DNA of 37,212 nucleotides from Blastococcus sp. KM273128 (GCF_021698975.1 NZ_SSXA01000036.1:1-37212); one strand, 5' to 3'; shown: positions 23,716 through 32,345, counted from the stretch's first letter. Notes: generated by a model from the sequence alone, not told the origin. Made by a program: numbers and translations.

Positions 23716-24368
23716 CAGCGGGAGGTTCGCCGCAGCCGGCCGGTGCCGGCGTTAGCGTCGCGGGAGGTGCAGCTGTCGCCGACAGAAGCTCGGCCCATCA
23801 GGCGGGGTCGCATCGAAGTCACGACTAGGGAAGTTAGTAACCGCCGATGAGGGTTGCCGGGGGGCTCGCCGCAGGGGGTGACGCGGACCTTCCTCCTGAG
23901 CCGCCGGGCTCCCTGCCGACCGACTAGCCACATCAGTCCGTCGCGGCGCGACCGAGCGGGGTCGTCGATGTGTCCCACGACCAAGATCACCAGCGATTGG
24001 AACCTCGATGAGGTCCGACACCCGGCGCGACCAGCCCATGGTCTCGACCCGGCGACTTGAGGTGACATAGGCAGCGTCCCGGCGGTCCGCCCGCCGTGCG
24101 GGCAGGCATTCCTTGCTATGCACAGAAGCGCCCGTGGTGAGAGGGGCGCCCCCTGCATAGCCCGCTGTCCGACAACCGGTTCCGGGCCCGCGGTCGCACG
24201 CGCGGGGCGGGTGCGCGCTGCTGGGGCGTATGTGACGCGCGTGATGCCACGGTGCACTGTGCCGAGCGCGCCGTGCCGTATTTCTCGACATCAGCTCCCT
24301 ACCGTCCGTTGACGACGCGCACGGAACGCGGCCCTGCCCGGGCCCGGCGCAGTTCACGGAGGCCGCCG
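23716..24368. other. Gene-free stretch between two divergent NlpC/P60 genes
   Basis: No gene is supported. Minus-strand open frames are R/P-rich without domains. No c-di-AMP riboswitch signature (GTCAGCTAAC) is present, in contrast to the hydrolases at 5,582 and 35,064. CGGAGG at about 24,357 is the ribosome binding site of the next gene. Nothing else is recognised. Confidence 0.4.
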
Positions 24369-25388
24369 GTGCAGCTCTCGCGCACGACCACCCGACGCCC
24401 TCCGCGGGCGGTCCTCGCCGTCGGAGCGCTGGTGGTCGCCGGCGCCCTGCTGTCACCATCGTCGGCCTCCGCTGAACCAGGGACCGCCGCCGAGGCCATG
24501 GAGCAGGTGCGGCAGGCGGCTCAGCAGCTCACGGTGGTCGACGCGCAGATCGACGAGGCCGAGGTGATCGTCGCGAGGCATCAGGAGGCGGCGCGCGCTG
24601 CCGCCACCGAGGCCGCCGACGCCCGGCGCAAGCTCGACGCCTACGAACCGCAGCTGCGCGCCATCGCGCAGAGCGGCTACATCGCCGAGAACCAGTCGCG
24701 GGTGGCGGCCTTCCTCAGCAGCGACTCCGCCACCGAGCTGGTCCAGCAGATGGCGACGCTCGACGCGATCGCCGACCACACCAACGCGATCATCGCCGAG
24801 GTCGCTCTCGTCCGGGACGCGGCCGAGCTGGCCGAGGCAGAGGCGGCCAGCGCCGCCGCGACCGCCGAGGCGGCGCTGGTTCAGCTGAAGGCGCAGCAGG
24901 CGGAGGTGCAGGCGCGGATCGGGCAGTACGAGTCCGACTTCGCCCGGCTCACCACGGAGGAGCAGGCCGCGGTCACGACCGCGATCGCCGGTCCCACGCT
25001 GGCTGCGCCGACTGTCGCCGAGCTACCCGTCGTGCCGGGCAGCGCGAGTGCGACCGCCATCGAGACGGCCCTCGCCCAGGTCGGCGATCCCTACGTCTGG
25101 GGAGCGTCCGGACCGGACGGCTTCGACTGCTCCGGCCTGACCTCCTATGCATATGCGGCTGCGGGGGTGTCTCTGCCGCGCGCCAGCCGGTCGCAGGCGA
25201 CCGTTGGTCGGCAGGTCTCGCGCGCGGAACTGCAGCCGGGTGACCTGGTGTTCTTCTACGACCCGATCAGTCATGTCGGTCTCTACATCGGCAACGGCCA
25301 GATGGTGCACGCCCGGACGTTCGGGCAGCCTGTCGCCGTCACGACCGTCGATCAGGCCGGGTACCGGTTCGGGCGCCGCCTCGGCTGA
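24369..25388 (+). CDS. Secreted NlpC/P60 endopeptidase with coiled-coil (RipA/CwlO-like)
   Basis: The 339-residue protein starts at a GTG preceded by GGAGG. A signal peptide (AVLAVGALVVAGALLSPSSA, to about residue 36) is followed by a coiled-coil of Ala/Glu-rich helices (about 40-205), a Pro/Val-rich linker and an NlpC/P60 domain (about 225-339). The catalytic triad is visible: C254 in FDCSGLTSYAYA, H302 in ISHVGLYIGNG and H314 in MVHART. It should cleave stem-peptide bonds outside the membrane, as RipA-type enzymes do at division. The coiled-coil probably keeps it inactive until a partner binds. It is complete and stands alone. Confidence 0.92.
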   Translation: MQLSRTTTRRPPRAVLAVGALVVAGALLSPSSASAEPGTAAEAMEQVRQAAQQLTVVDAQIDEAEVIVARHQEAARAAATEAADARRKLDAYEPQLRAIAQSGYIAENQSRVAAFLSSDSATELVQQMATLDAIADHTNAIIAEVALVRDAAELAEAEAASAAATAEAALVQLKAQQAEVQARIGQYESDFARLTTEEQAAVTTAIAGPTLAAPTVAELPVVPGSASATAIETALAQVGDPYVWGASGPDGFDCSGLTSYAYAAAGVSLPRASRSQATVGRQVSRAELQPGDLVFFYDPISHVGLYIGNGQMVHARTFGQPVAVTTVDQAGYRFGRRLG

Positions 25389-25926
25389 CATCGAGGACGT
25401 GCGGCGAGCGCGGCAGTTGCCGGTGCTGCCCCTTCGGTGACTGGCGTGGGTCCTGGGTGGGGTCTGTCGGCTTCACGCGGCGGGGCTCGCTGCACTCGCC
25501 AACGGTGACGGTGTGAGCTCAGAAAGCTGTCGTGCAGGCCTTGATCAGAAGCCAGCGTGGCGAGTCCCGAGGCAGTGGCAGGCGCGGGAAGGACGACGGC
25601 CAGCGCCGCGACCAAGGTCGTGGGGGAACCGTCCAGTGCAGAACGAAAGCAGCCCGGCGGCAGCAGCGGCACCGACTCGTCCCAGTCGTCCACCGGCGCC
25701 ACCTTGTGGCGTCGAAGACGGCGGGCCGCCCGAGTCGCCTGACGAGGTAGCAGGAGATGCGAACCCGCGGCCGGTCGACCTTCACGGCGGGGTCCCAGCG
25801 TCGTCGCGACCTCTGCCTGTCAGGCCCACCGACCTGCCCGGCCGGCCCATGTCACCGATCTACACTATGGGTCTTAGTAGGGCTGCCGGCCCGACTCCCG
25901 CTCCGCACCCACGCCCAAGGAGACCT
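25389..25926. other. Intergenic region with regulatory site before DUF3105
   Basis: No gene is supported. A minus-strand frame with a leader-like run (TTLVAALAVVLPAPATASG) lacks any recognisable mature domain. Near the end, GATCTACACT is followed by the spaced palindrome ACTA-N7-TAGT at 25,864-25,878. AAGGAG (25,918-25,923 region) is a clear Shine-Dalgarno for the GTG at 25,927. Confidence 0.4.
25864..25880 (+). promoter_or_regulatory. Candidate operator ACTA-N7-TAGTAG
   Basis: The sequence ACTATGGGTCTTAGTAG lies about 47 bases before the DUF3105 start. The same ACTA-N7-TAGT arrangement occurs at 30,207-30,221 before a membrane protein, and an imperfect one lies at 20,077 in the resB/ccsB region. 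Such AT-rich spaced palindromes stand out in this GC-rich DNA. BlaI/CopY-type repressors use similar sites, but no such regulator is in the window. Confidence 0.35.
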
Positions 25927-26682
25927 GTGGCCACCGACCGCACCACCGACAACGATCGGGAGGCCCGAGCCGGGTTGACCCGCGCCACGGCGGCCAAGGC
26001 GGGATCGCGGCCGACTGCGCGTTCGAGCGGCGCGGGTGGCCGGCGGACCCGGCCGCCGACGCAGGTCGTCACGCAGTCCCGGCCGTGGGGGCTCATCGCC
26101 GCCGCGCTCGCGGTGGTGGTCTTCGCCGTCGCCGTCATCGGTTACGCGGTCGTCGCGGTGAATCGGGCGGACGCCGACAAGGTCACCTCGGCGGAGCAGA
26201 TCACCGGGCTTCAGTCCTACGACTACCCCAACGGCCAGGGGCACGTGGCGACCCCGGTCGAGTACCCGGAGTCGCCACCGGTGGGAGGCGAGCACGACGG
26301 CGAGTGGGCCGACTGCACCGGCACGGTGTACTCGGTGGACATCCGCAACGAGAACGCCGTCCACTCTCTCGAGCACGGCGCGGTGTGGATCACCTACGAC
26401 CCCGAGCGGGTGAGCGAGGACGACGTCGCCACGCTGAGCGAGCTCGTCGACGGCACGTCCGGGCGGATGCTGTCCCCCCGCCCTGGGTTGGCTGCCCCGA
26501 TCAGCCTGCAGTCATGGAACAACCAGCTGACCGTGGAGGCGGCCACCGACCGGCGGCTCCAGCAGGCCGCCGACTTCCTCACCTTCAATCCGGACAGCAC
26601 TCCCGAGGTCGGTGCGACCTGCGAGAACCCCGGATTCATCAGCAGTCCCCTCGTGGCCGGCGATGCCAGCCGCGCCGGCTGA
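25927..26682 (+). CDS. DUF3105 family membrane-anchored protein
   Basis: The 251-residue protein has a basic cytoplasmic N-terminus, one membrane helix (about 57-80, GLIAAALAVVVFAVAVIGYA) and an extracytoplasmic DUF3105 domain. Conserved blocks are VEYPESPPVGGEHDGEWADC, HSLEHGAVWITYDP and LQSWNNQL. The conserved His residues (GGEHD, VHSLEHG) suggest a metal site. I chose the GTG at 25,927 because AAGGAG precedes it at ideal spacing. The DUF305 gene follows after 48 bases. This pairing is frequent in actinobacteria, often near copper genes, but the biochemical role is unknown. Confidence 0.87.
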   Translation: MATDRTTDNDREARAGLTRATAAKAGSRPTARSSGAGGRRTRPPTQVVTQSRPWGLIAAALAVVVFAVAVIGYAVVAVNRADADKVTSAEQITGLQSYDYPNGQGHVATPVEYPESPPVGGEHDGEWADCTGTVYSVDIRNENAVHSLEHGAVWITYDPERVSEDDVATLSELVDGTSGRMLSPRPGLAAPISLQSWNNQLTVEAATDRRLQQAADFLTFNPDSTPEVGATCENPGFISSPLVAGDASRAG

Positions 26683-26730
26683 GCGGGGCGCCGTGACCAG
26701 CCACTGCACCGACGCTTTCCGGAGCCGAAC

Positions 26731-27429
26731 GTGACGGTTGACGGCCAGCCGCCGGCAACGCCATCGGTGCGACCCGCGGGATCACGCTGGTTGACCGTCG
26801 GCCTGCTGACGATCATCGCGCTGGGGCTCCTGGTGATGGGCGGGGGACTGGCCGTCGCGCTAGGCATCGGACGGGACGACCCGCCGTCGACCGACTCCGT
26901 GGACGCCGGCTTCGCCCGCGACATGTCCGCGCACCACCTGCAGGGCGTGGAGATGGCCAACCTCGCCGCCGACCGCAGCCAGGACCCGGCGATCAGGCAG
27001 CTCGCCTTCGACATCTCCTCCACCCAGACCAACCAGGTCGGCCGGATGCAGGGCTGGCTGAGCCTCTGGGGACTCAGCGTCTCCGGTGGTCAGTCCATGG
27101 GCTGGATGGACGGCGCATCCGGCCACGACATGTCGTCGATGGGAACAAACCCCGGAGACGCCGACGGACTGATGCCCGGCATGGCGACCGAAGCCGAGAT
27201 CGCCGAGCTGCGCGGGCTGAGCGGGTCGGCGTTCGACGTCGAGTTCCTCCGGCTCATGATCCGCCACCATCAAGGCGCCAAGGAGATGGCCGAGTACGCG
27301 GCCGCCAACGCCGCGCAGCCCGAGCTCGCGACCCTGGCCCGGACCATGGCCGAGACCCAGGCCGCAGAGGTCGAGACGATGACCGGCATGCTCGCCGCAC
27401 GGGGCGGCGCCCCGCTGCCGGCGCCGTGA
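26731..27429 (+). CDS. DUF305 family protein, putative extracytoplasmic metal (copper) binding
   Basis: The 232-residue protein starts at a GTG with GGAG 6 bases upstream. One N-terminal membrane helix (about 24-47) is followed by two DUF305 repeats of a ferritin-like four-helix type. Their signatures are FARDMSAHHLQGVEMANLA and FLRLMIRHHQGAKEMAEYA, each with paired His and Met residues. A Met/Gly-rich link (GWMDGASGHDMSSMG, GLMPGMA) joins them. The His/Met pattern fits copper or silver binding at the cell surface. It is translated downstream of DUF3105 in one operon, and a hairpin after the stop separates it from the convergent gene. Confidence 0.88.
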   Translation: MTVDGQPPATPSVRPAGSRWLTVGLLTIIALGLLVMGGGLAVALGIGRDDPPSTDSVDAGFARDMSAHHLQGVEMANLAADRSQDPAIRQLAFDISSTQTNQVGRMQGWLSLWGLSVSGGQSMGWMDGASGHDMSSMGTNPGDADGLMPGMATEAEIAELRGLSGSAFDVEFLRLMIRHHQGAKEMAEYAAANAAQPELATLARTMAETQAAEVETMTGMLAARGGAPLPAP

Positions 27430-27432
27430 CCT

Positions 27433-27448
27433 CCGCCGTGGACGGCGG
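27433..27448 (+). terminator. Hairpin between convergent genes
   Basis: A perfect 6-bp stem CCGCCG/CGGCGG with a 4-base loop lies 4 bases after the DUF305 stop. It stands between two convergent genes and so could serve both directions. There is no T-tract. Confidence 0.45.
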
Positions 27449-27493
27449 CGCCGGGTGGTGGGGGCCGCGTCCGCGGTGACGGCCGGAAGGGCG

Positions 27494-28165
27494 TCAGGCA
27501 AGGACGCCGGTGAACCACAGCCCCCAGGTCAGCACACCCACGCCGAGCAGTGCATTGGTGGCACGGCCGCGCCAGGTGCGCGGCAGAAGAGCGGTGAGGG
27601 CGGCGAGGGTGAGCAGCTCGGCCGCGACCGTCGCCGTGCCCAGCGCCCCCGGACCGTGCCCGGCATCCACTGGTTCTCCGGCCATGGCGACGGGACCGTC
27701 GGAGCGAACCACCCCGGTGGAGAGGTCGACCCCGGTTGCAGGGTCGACCCCCGAGAACCCGGGCGCGGTTCCGCCGTGCCCCGAGGACGACGAGGAGTGC
27801 CCACCGGCGCCCGTCCCGTCGGTCACGGCGAAGGCGTCGAGCAGGTCGGTCGTGTAGGAGACCAGGTAGAGGCCCAGCAGCGCCACGGTTCCCAGCAGGC
27901 CGAGGATCACCAGACGATGGTCCGGCGGCGACCCGGCCCAGCTGCGCACCACCAGCCACGCCGCGAGGCCGAGCTGGGCAGCGGCGGTCAGCAGGAAGAA
28001 GCCGACCGCGAGCTCGCCGGCCGGCACGTGGTCGACCGCCGCGGCGATGTGCAGGGCGCCGGCCATGGCGAGGCCGAGGGCCGCAGCAGACAGCCAGCGT
28101 CGTAGGGTGCGGCCAGGGCGGGTCCTGTAGTTCCGAGCGGCGGGCTCCTCGGTCAGCGTGGTCAT
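27494..28165 (-). CDS. Polytopic membrane protein with His/Ser/Gly-rich external loop
   Basis: The 223-residue protein has an ATG start with GGAGG 9 bases upstream (GGAGGCCCAAG). Five hydrophobic segments are visible (about 26-44, 51-75, 86-107, 175-195 and 201-221). Between the third and fourth lies a low-complexity loop GTGAGGHSSSSSGHGGTAPG followed by a Val/Asp-rich stretch. I do not recognise a family. Its position opposite the DUF3105-DUF305 pair and the His-rich loop suggest metal-related function, but this is inference from context only. It looks complete. Confidence 0.7.
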   Translation of the reverse strand: MTTLTEEPAARNYRTRPGRTLRRWLSAAALGLAMAGALHIAAAVDHVPAGELAVGFFLLTAAAQLGLAAWLVVRSWAGSPPDHRLVILGLLGTVALLGLYLVSYTTDLLDAFAVTDGTGAGGHSSSSSGHGGTAPGFSGVDPATGVDLSTGVVRSDGPVAMAGEPVDAGHGPGALGTATVAAELLTLAALTALLPRTWRGRATNALLGVGVLTWGLWFTGVLA

Positions 28166-28351
28166 CTTGGGCCTCCTCGCTGCCCCGCAAGCAGTGACAA
28201 CCTGGAGCCTTGCCGAGTCCTCTCCCAGCTACCAGTCGCATCCAGGGGAGGAGGCGTCCCCGAAATGAGGGGGTTCGAGGGCGACTATCGGTCATTCGCC
28301 ATCAGCGGTGCTCCGTCGGAGCGAGGCGATGGTCATCCATCGAGTCCCGGG

Positions 28352-29752
28352 TCAGCAGCCGCTGATGCTGATGCCGCGGGCCCGGAGCCACGGCACCGGG
28401 TCCACGGCCCCGCTGTACATGGCGCCGTTCGGGTGCACCTCGAAGTGCAGGTGCGGGCCGGTCGACTGGCCGCGGTTGCCGACCTCGGCGATCTGCTGAC
28501 CGGCGACCACGCGTTCCCCGGCGTTGACGAAGTAGCGGTTGATGTGTCCGTAGACGGTCACCGCGCCGTCGTCTCCGAGGATGTAGACGGCCAGCCCGAA
28601 TCCGGTCGCGGTGCCGGCGCGCTTGACCACGCCGGAGGTGGCCGCGTAGATGGGTGTGCCGATGGGGGCGGCGATGTCCAACCCGTAGGTCATCGTCCCC
28701 CACCGCGGGCCGAAGCAGCTGCTGACCCGTCCGGACGTGGGCTTGACGTAGTTCGACGATCCGGTAGCGACAGCACCGTCCCGGGAGGAGCCGGCGGAGC
28801 CGGTGCCGGCGGCCACGGCGCGGGCCGCAGCGGCCTCGGCGGCCGCCTCTTGCGCAGCCCGGGAGGCCGCCGCGGCGGCGGCGGCCTCCTCGGCAGCCTT
28901 CTGCTCCTGCCACTGCTGGTAGGCGTCGCGCGCCCCTTGAAGCTCAAGGACGCGGATCTGGGCGGCCTGCAGCTGCTGCTCGTAGCCGGTCTTCTCGGCG
29001 GTGACCTGGGTGTAGGCGGCCTGCTGGGCGGCCACCTGGGCATCGGAGGCGGCCTTGGCCGCCTCGGCCTCGGCCTCCGCGGCGGCCATGGCGTCCCGGG
29101 CGGCGCGGGCCGCGGAGTCGGCGTTGGCCTGCTCCACCCGGGCGATCTCGAGCTGGTCGAGGACGTCGACCTGGGTGTCCCCGACGTAGTCCAGCAGCGC
29201 CGCCCGCCGGATGAGCTCACCGGGGCCGGCGGAGTCCAGCAGCGCCGCGGTGGTGGTCAAGGTGCTCCCGGTCATGTAGCTGTCCCGGGCGAACGTCCCG
29301 AGGCGGGCCACGGCCGCATCGATGGCGTCCGACGCTGCCTGCAACTGAGCGGCGGTCTGCTCGGCGGTCGCCTGAGCTTGTTGGAAGGCCTCCTCGGCGG
29401 CGAGGTAGGCCGCGGTGGCCGCCTCGGCCTGCACAGTGACGCGCTCCAGTTCGGACTGGGCGGCGGCCACCAGTGCAGCGATCCGGCCGACTTCGGCGGC
29501 GGCGGCGGCCTGCGCGGACTGCGCGGCGCCGATCTGCGTGTCGCTCGGGTTCGGCGGCGGTGGCGGGACTGCCACGGCCGGAGCGGTGCTACCGAGCAGG
29601 ATCGCACCGCTCAGGGCGCCGACGAACGCAGTCCGTATCCCACCGGCACGCCGAGACGTCGGACGCGCAGATCCGGGGCGCGGTGCGCCCCAAAGGTGGC
29701 GTGCGCTTCGCGGTGTGGTGGACCGGCGTGAGCCCGGACGGCTCGACAGCAT
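28352..29752 (-). CDS. Secreted M23 (LytM) family protein with one zinc ligand missing
   Basis: The 466-residue protein starts at the ATG at 29,750-29,752 with GGGAG upstream. A leader (about 38-62) precedes a long Ala/Glu/Gln coiled-coil (about 70-315) and a LytM domain (about 335-466). In M23 enzymes zinc is held by HxxxD and HxH. Here the first motif reads TMTYGLD, so the His is Thr355 (codon ACC at 28,688-28,690). D359, H403 (YGH), H434 and H436 (PHLHFE) remain. The paralogue at 35,064 has all ligands. This protein is therefore probably non-catalytic, like the degenerate EnvC/NlpD-type activators that switch on other hydrolases. It ends in Cys (ISISGC), as the paralogue does. Confidence 0.87.
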   Translation of the reverse strand: MLSSRPGSRRSTTPRSARHLWGAPRPGSARPTSRRAGGIRTAFVGALSGAILLGSTAPAVAVPPPPPNPSDTQIGAAQSAQAAAAAEVGRIAALVAAAQSELERVTVQAEAATAAYLAAEEAFQQAQATAEQTAAQLQAASDAIDAAVARLGTFARDSYMTGSTLTTTAALLDSAGPGELIRRAALLDYVGDTQVDVLDQLEIARVEQANADSAARAARDAMAAAEAEAEAAKAASDAQVAAQQAAYTQVTAEKTGYEQQLQAAQIRVLELQGARDAYQQWQEQKAAEEAAAAAAASRAAQEAAAEAAAARAVAAGTGSAGSSRDGAVATGSSNYVKPTSGRVSSCFGPRWGTMTYGLDIAAPIGTPIYAATSGVVKRAGTATGFGLAVYILGDDGAVTVYGHINRYFVNAGERVVAGQQIAEVGNRGQSTGPHLHFEVHPNGAMYSGAVDPVPWLRARGISISGC

Positions 29753-30343
29753 GTCGCTCCCTGGGGAAGAGGGTGTGGCGTGGAAAAGCTGACGCAGCGT
29801 CCCAGCGTGACCCTCAGTAACAAAGGCAACACGCGGAACGGCTGACACGCTCAGATGGATGCTTCGGCCTTCTGCGCCTGTCGCTTCCGTTGTCGTCGGA
29901 TCGCGAGACAACCTTGAGTGCCCGCAGGAATCGCCCCGTCGGACCGCACACCTCCCGGCCCGTCGGGTCGGCGGCTCCGGCGGGCACTGTGCGGCCCAGG
30001 AAGCGCGATCCGGACGACAGTTGTCCGGCCGATGCGTCCGGCGATCTTCGCGCCGCCCCTGGGTGAGGCAGAACCGTGGGCCGCAGTGGCCCCGGGACGG
30101 GCAGGGGCCCTGGACCGGACCGATCGGCGGTCCGAGTCCGACGGTGCGGGCAGGCTGCGCCGCTGCCGCCGCGGCGAGGGGATCCGGCCCTCACACTCCA
30201 GGCAGTACTAGTTTCGTTAGTTGGAGCCGGTTGCTGGTGGACCGGCCCGCCGCGGCTGGGCCATCGCTCCACGCTCGAGACATCGCCGTGCCGCGTCACA
30301 GTCGTGCCGTCCGCCCTGAACGAGATCCGAGGAATCGACGACG
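29753..30343. other. Intergenic region upstream of two divergent genes
   Basis: No gene is supported: open frames on both strands are R/P/S-rich. No c-di-AMP aptamer sequence was found upstream of the M23-like gene. At 30,207-30,221 ACTAGTTTCGTTAGT is a spaced palindrome of the ACTA-N7-TAGT type described at 25,864, about 120 bases before the next gene. Confidence 0.4.
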
Positions 30344-30817
30344 ATGATCCGAGCTCCCTTGATGCCCAATTGGCTGGGGTCGCTAGCCGGCAGCCCGGCG
30401 TTGTGCTCACGGCTGCGGTGGCCAGGTGCGGCGGCCGGGATCGTCGCTGCCGCTGCGTACGTTCCAGTGATCCCCGCACAGTGGAACGAGGCGATCTACC
30501 GGGGTGTCGTCTCCGTGTTCTGCGTGGCCGGTCTGCTGTTGCTGGGTCTGCTACTGCTGGTCCGTGACGCGTCGTCCGTCTACGTAGCCGCCTCCCTCCA
30601 TAGCCGAGTGACCGTGCTGGCCCTCGTCTTCACGCGCTTGGTGTCCCCGCTGCGGTCGGTCGAGAACGGCGGCAGCTGGCTGGACCTGCTCGACGTGGTG
30701 TCCTTGCTTTCGGCCTCCGCTATGGCGGTCCTCTGCGGGTTGGTGATCGCCACGCATCGCCGAAGCAACCGAGCAGTTCCCGAAGCGACACGGCCGACGG
30801 CGTCGAAGCGTCGGTGA
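30344..30817 (+). CDS. Hypothetical small membrane protein
   Basis: The 157-residue product begins MIRAPLMPNWLGSLAG. ATG codons at 30,344 and 30,362 are both possible starts. Hydrophobic segments lie at about 28-44, 53-73 (VVSVFCVAGLLLLGLLLLV) and 116-136 (VVSLLSASAMAVLCGLVIA), and the tail is basic (RRSNRAVPEATRPTASKRR). Codon use is protein-like, and a candidate operator lies upstream. I do not recognise the family and cannot propose a function. It precedes the region of decayed genes. Confidence 0.5.
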   Translation: MIRAPLMPNWLGSLAGSPALCSRLRWPGAAAGIVAAAAYVPVIPAQWNEAIYRGVVSVFCVAGLLLLGLLLLVRDASSVYVAASLHSRVTVLALVFTRLVSPLRSVENGGSWLDLLDVVSLLSASAMAVLCGLVIATHRRSNRAVPEATRPTASKRR

Positions 30818-31066
30818 ACGATGCCCCGGAGCCCGAGCAGCAGGCGACGACCGGTCGGATTCCTCGGCGAACCGTCGCGGGACTGCGCCATCGCCCGGGC
30901 CAGGGTGGTGTTGGCGCCTGCATCCGGTCAGGGGTGCCGCCGGGCACGAAGGCACCGGCCAGAATGCCACGACGACGTCCAGGGACGCGTGGAGGAGGCG
31001 GCTGCGGCGCCCCGACCACGGCCGCAGTTGCCCGAGAAGTGACCGCCGGCCCGAGGAGTACCTTCC

Positions 31067-31220
31067 GGCTGGTCATCCTTCCGCGAACCTTGCCATCTGG
31101 TGCGCCAGGCTCTGTTCGCCCTGATGGAGGTTACCCCCCGGAGTGGACGCTCCAGCCGCAGCGGAGGCACTGCCGGGAGTGCTGGGGGTCGAGCCGACAT
31201 TCGGCTTGATCTCCCCACCC
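31067..31220 (+). pseudogene. Fragment of a CDF metal exporter gene
   Basis: About 150 bases align to the middle of the intact CDF gene (from about 12,032 to 12,180). Shared stretches include TCATCCT-CCGCGAACCT, GCCAGGCT, ATGGAGGT and GTGGACG. Translated in mixed frames the fragment gives VILPRT, then RQALFALMEVTP, then LPGVLGVEP, against FILPRTWQL, CQALRILMEVAP and VPGVKEVHD in the intact protein. At least one base insertion (after CGAACCT) breaks the frame, and neither end of the gene is present. The 250 bases before it hold no recognisable gene. Confidence 0.65.
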
Positions 31221-31368
31221 CCGTGGCCGACCACCTACTAAGTCAGTTCGGACAGGGGCCGCGTGCGGGCCGTCGATCGCCTGAGGTGACCGACAACGCA
31301 ACGTCGGCGCCACGGTGGACGCAATCGAGGTCTCGAGAACGTCGAACTCAGCAAGCAGGGGTCAATAC

Positions 31369-31818
31369 ATGGGCAAGCCCGCGAAGCAGGCCGCGGAAGG
31401 CGCAGACGAGACTGCCGCTGGGCAAGGAAGGACCAAACTGCTGCGCGTAGCTGTCGTGGCGCTGGTCGCTGCTGGCGGCGCTGCCTGGTTCTTTCTGTTC
31501 TCCGGAAGAACCGCAGAGGCTGAAGCCCCCGTGCCGGGGGAAGTGTTCACCCTTGAGCCGGTGGCGGTGAACCTGGCCGGTGGTGGCTACCTCAAAATCG
31601 GCGTCGCGCTCCAGTTCACCGAGGACGCCGTGGCGGAGGGCGAGGAGCCGGACGGGACCAAGGCCACCGACCTGATCATCTCGCAGTTCTCCCAGGCCCA
31701 GCCGGTCGACGTCGCCGGCGCCCGGGAGGCACTCAGGGAAGCGTTGCAGCAGAGGATCATCGAGGCCTACGACGGTGCGGTCATGGGCATCTACTACACC
31801 GAATTCGTCACCCAGTAG
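31369..31818 (+). CDS. fliL: Flagellar basal-body-associated protein FliL
   Basis: The 149-residue protein starts at the ATG at 31,369. A basic cytoplasmic N-terminus is followed by one membrane helix (about 24-44, LLRVAVVALVAAGGAAWFFL) and the FliL domain, with VFTLEPVAVNLAGGGYLKIG near its start and GAREALREALQQRIIEAYDG near its end. The length is typical. FliL sits in the inner membrane around the stator and affects flagellar torque. Normally it lies between fliM/motB-type genes. Here it is alone, flanked by a CDF fragment and a ccsB pseudogene, so it is either a stray second copy or a relic of a displaced flagellar cluster. Confidence 0.88.
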   Translation: MGKPAKQAAEGADETAAGQGRTKLLRVAVVALVAAGGAAWFFLFSGRTAEAEAPVPGEVFTLEPVAVNLAGGGYLKIGVALQFTEDAVAEGEEPDGTKATDLIISQFSQAQPVDVAGAREALREALQQRIIEAYDGAVMGIYYTEFVTQ

Positions 31819-31821
31819 ACC

Positions 31822-31861
31822 GGTGGCGGCGCCCGCGCCTCTCTCGGGTAAGGCCGCCGCC
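31822..31861 (+). terminator. Long hairpin after fliL
   Basis: The arms GGTGGCGGC (31,822-31,830) and GCCGCCGCC (31,853-31,861) pair with one G-T, around a 22-base loop. It starts 4 bases after the fliL stop. A terminator is likely from its position. Confidence 0.4.
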
Positions 31862-32286
31862 GACTCCCGATTAGCTCCCCACCCTCTCCGACATCCTGTC
31901 CTCCGACACGGTCGTGATCTACGCCATCGCGGCACTGGCCGACGCGGCGACCTCCCCCTGATACGGGCGGCGGCCGACGGTTGGGAGCCCGGCGGTGGTC
32001 GAAACCGGCTCCGGCGCCGAGCCGCTCAGCGAGCCGTCCCTGTGGGCTGGTAGGCGTGGCTACGACCCCCCGTGGGGCACTCTCGCCCATGCCGGGGTCC
32101 TCATCTCCCACAGCATGGCGATCGGTCGGGTGCCCTTGCCACCCTCGTCTTCACGCTGTGCCCGCGCGTGCCGCGTGGACCGGGGCTCTTCCTCTTCGGC
32201 CCCGTGGTGCTCGACCCGGTCCTGATCGGGCTCTACCTCTTTACCGAGCCGGGCCGCTGATCGCCGCGTTGCGCTGCGATGGCTGG

Positions 32287-32340
32287 TGTCAACGACGGCC
32301 CAAAGTTGACCCCCTAGCGACGGCTGAAAATTGACCCCCT
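32287..32340 (+). repeat. IS21 left terminal repeat
   Basis: It begins TGTCAACGACGGCCCAAAGT and contains two TTGACCCCCT blocks separated by AGCGACGG. These repeated blocks are the usual multiple transposase-binding sites of IS21-family ends. Confidence 0.85.
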
Positions 32341-32345
32341 CGTGG

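Noticed and set aside
29753..29911. A longer start for the M23-like protein at 28,352 (53 extra N-terminal residues)
   Set aside because: The extension would bury the signal peptide and lacks a ribosome binding site, whereas the ATG at 29,752 has GGGAG at good spacing.
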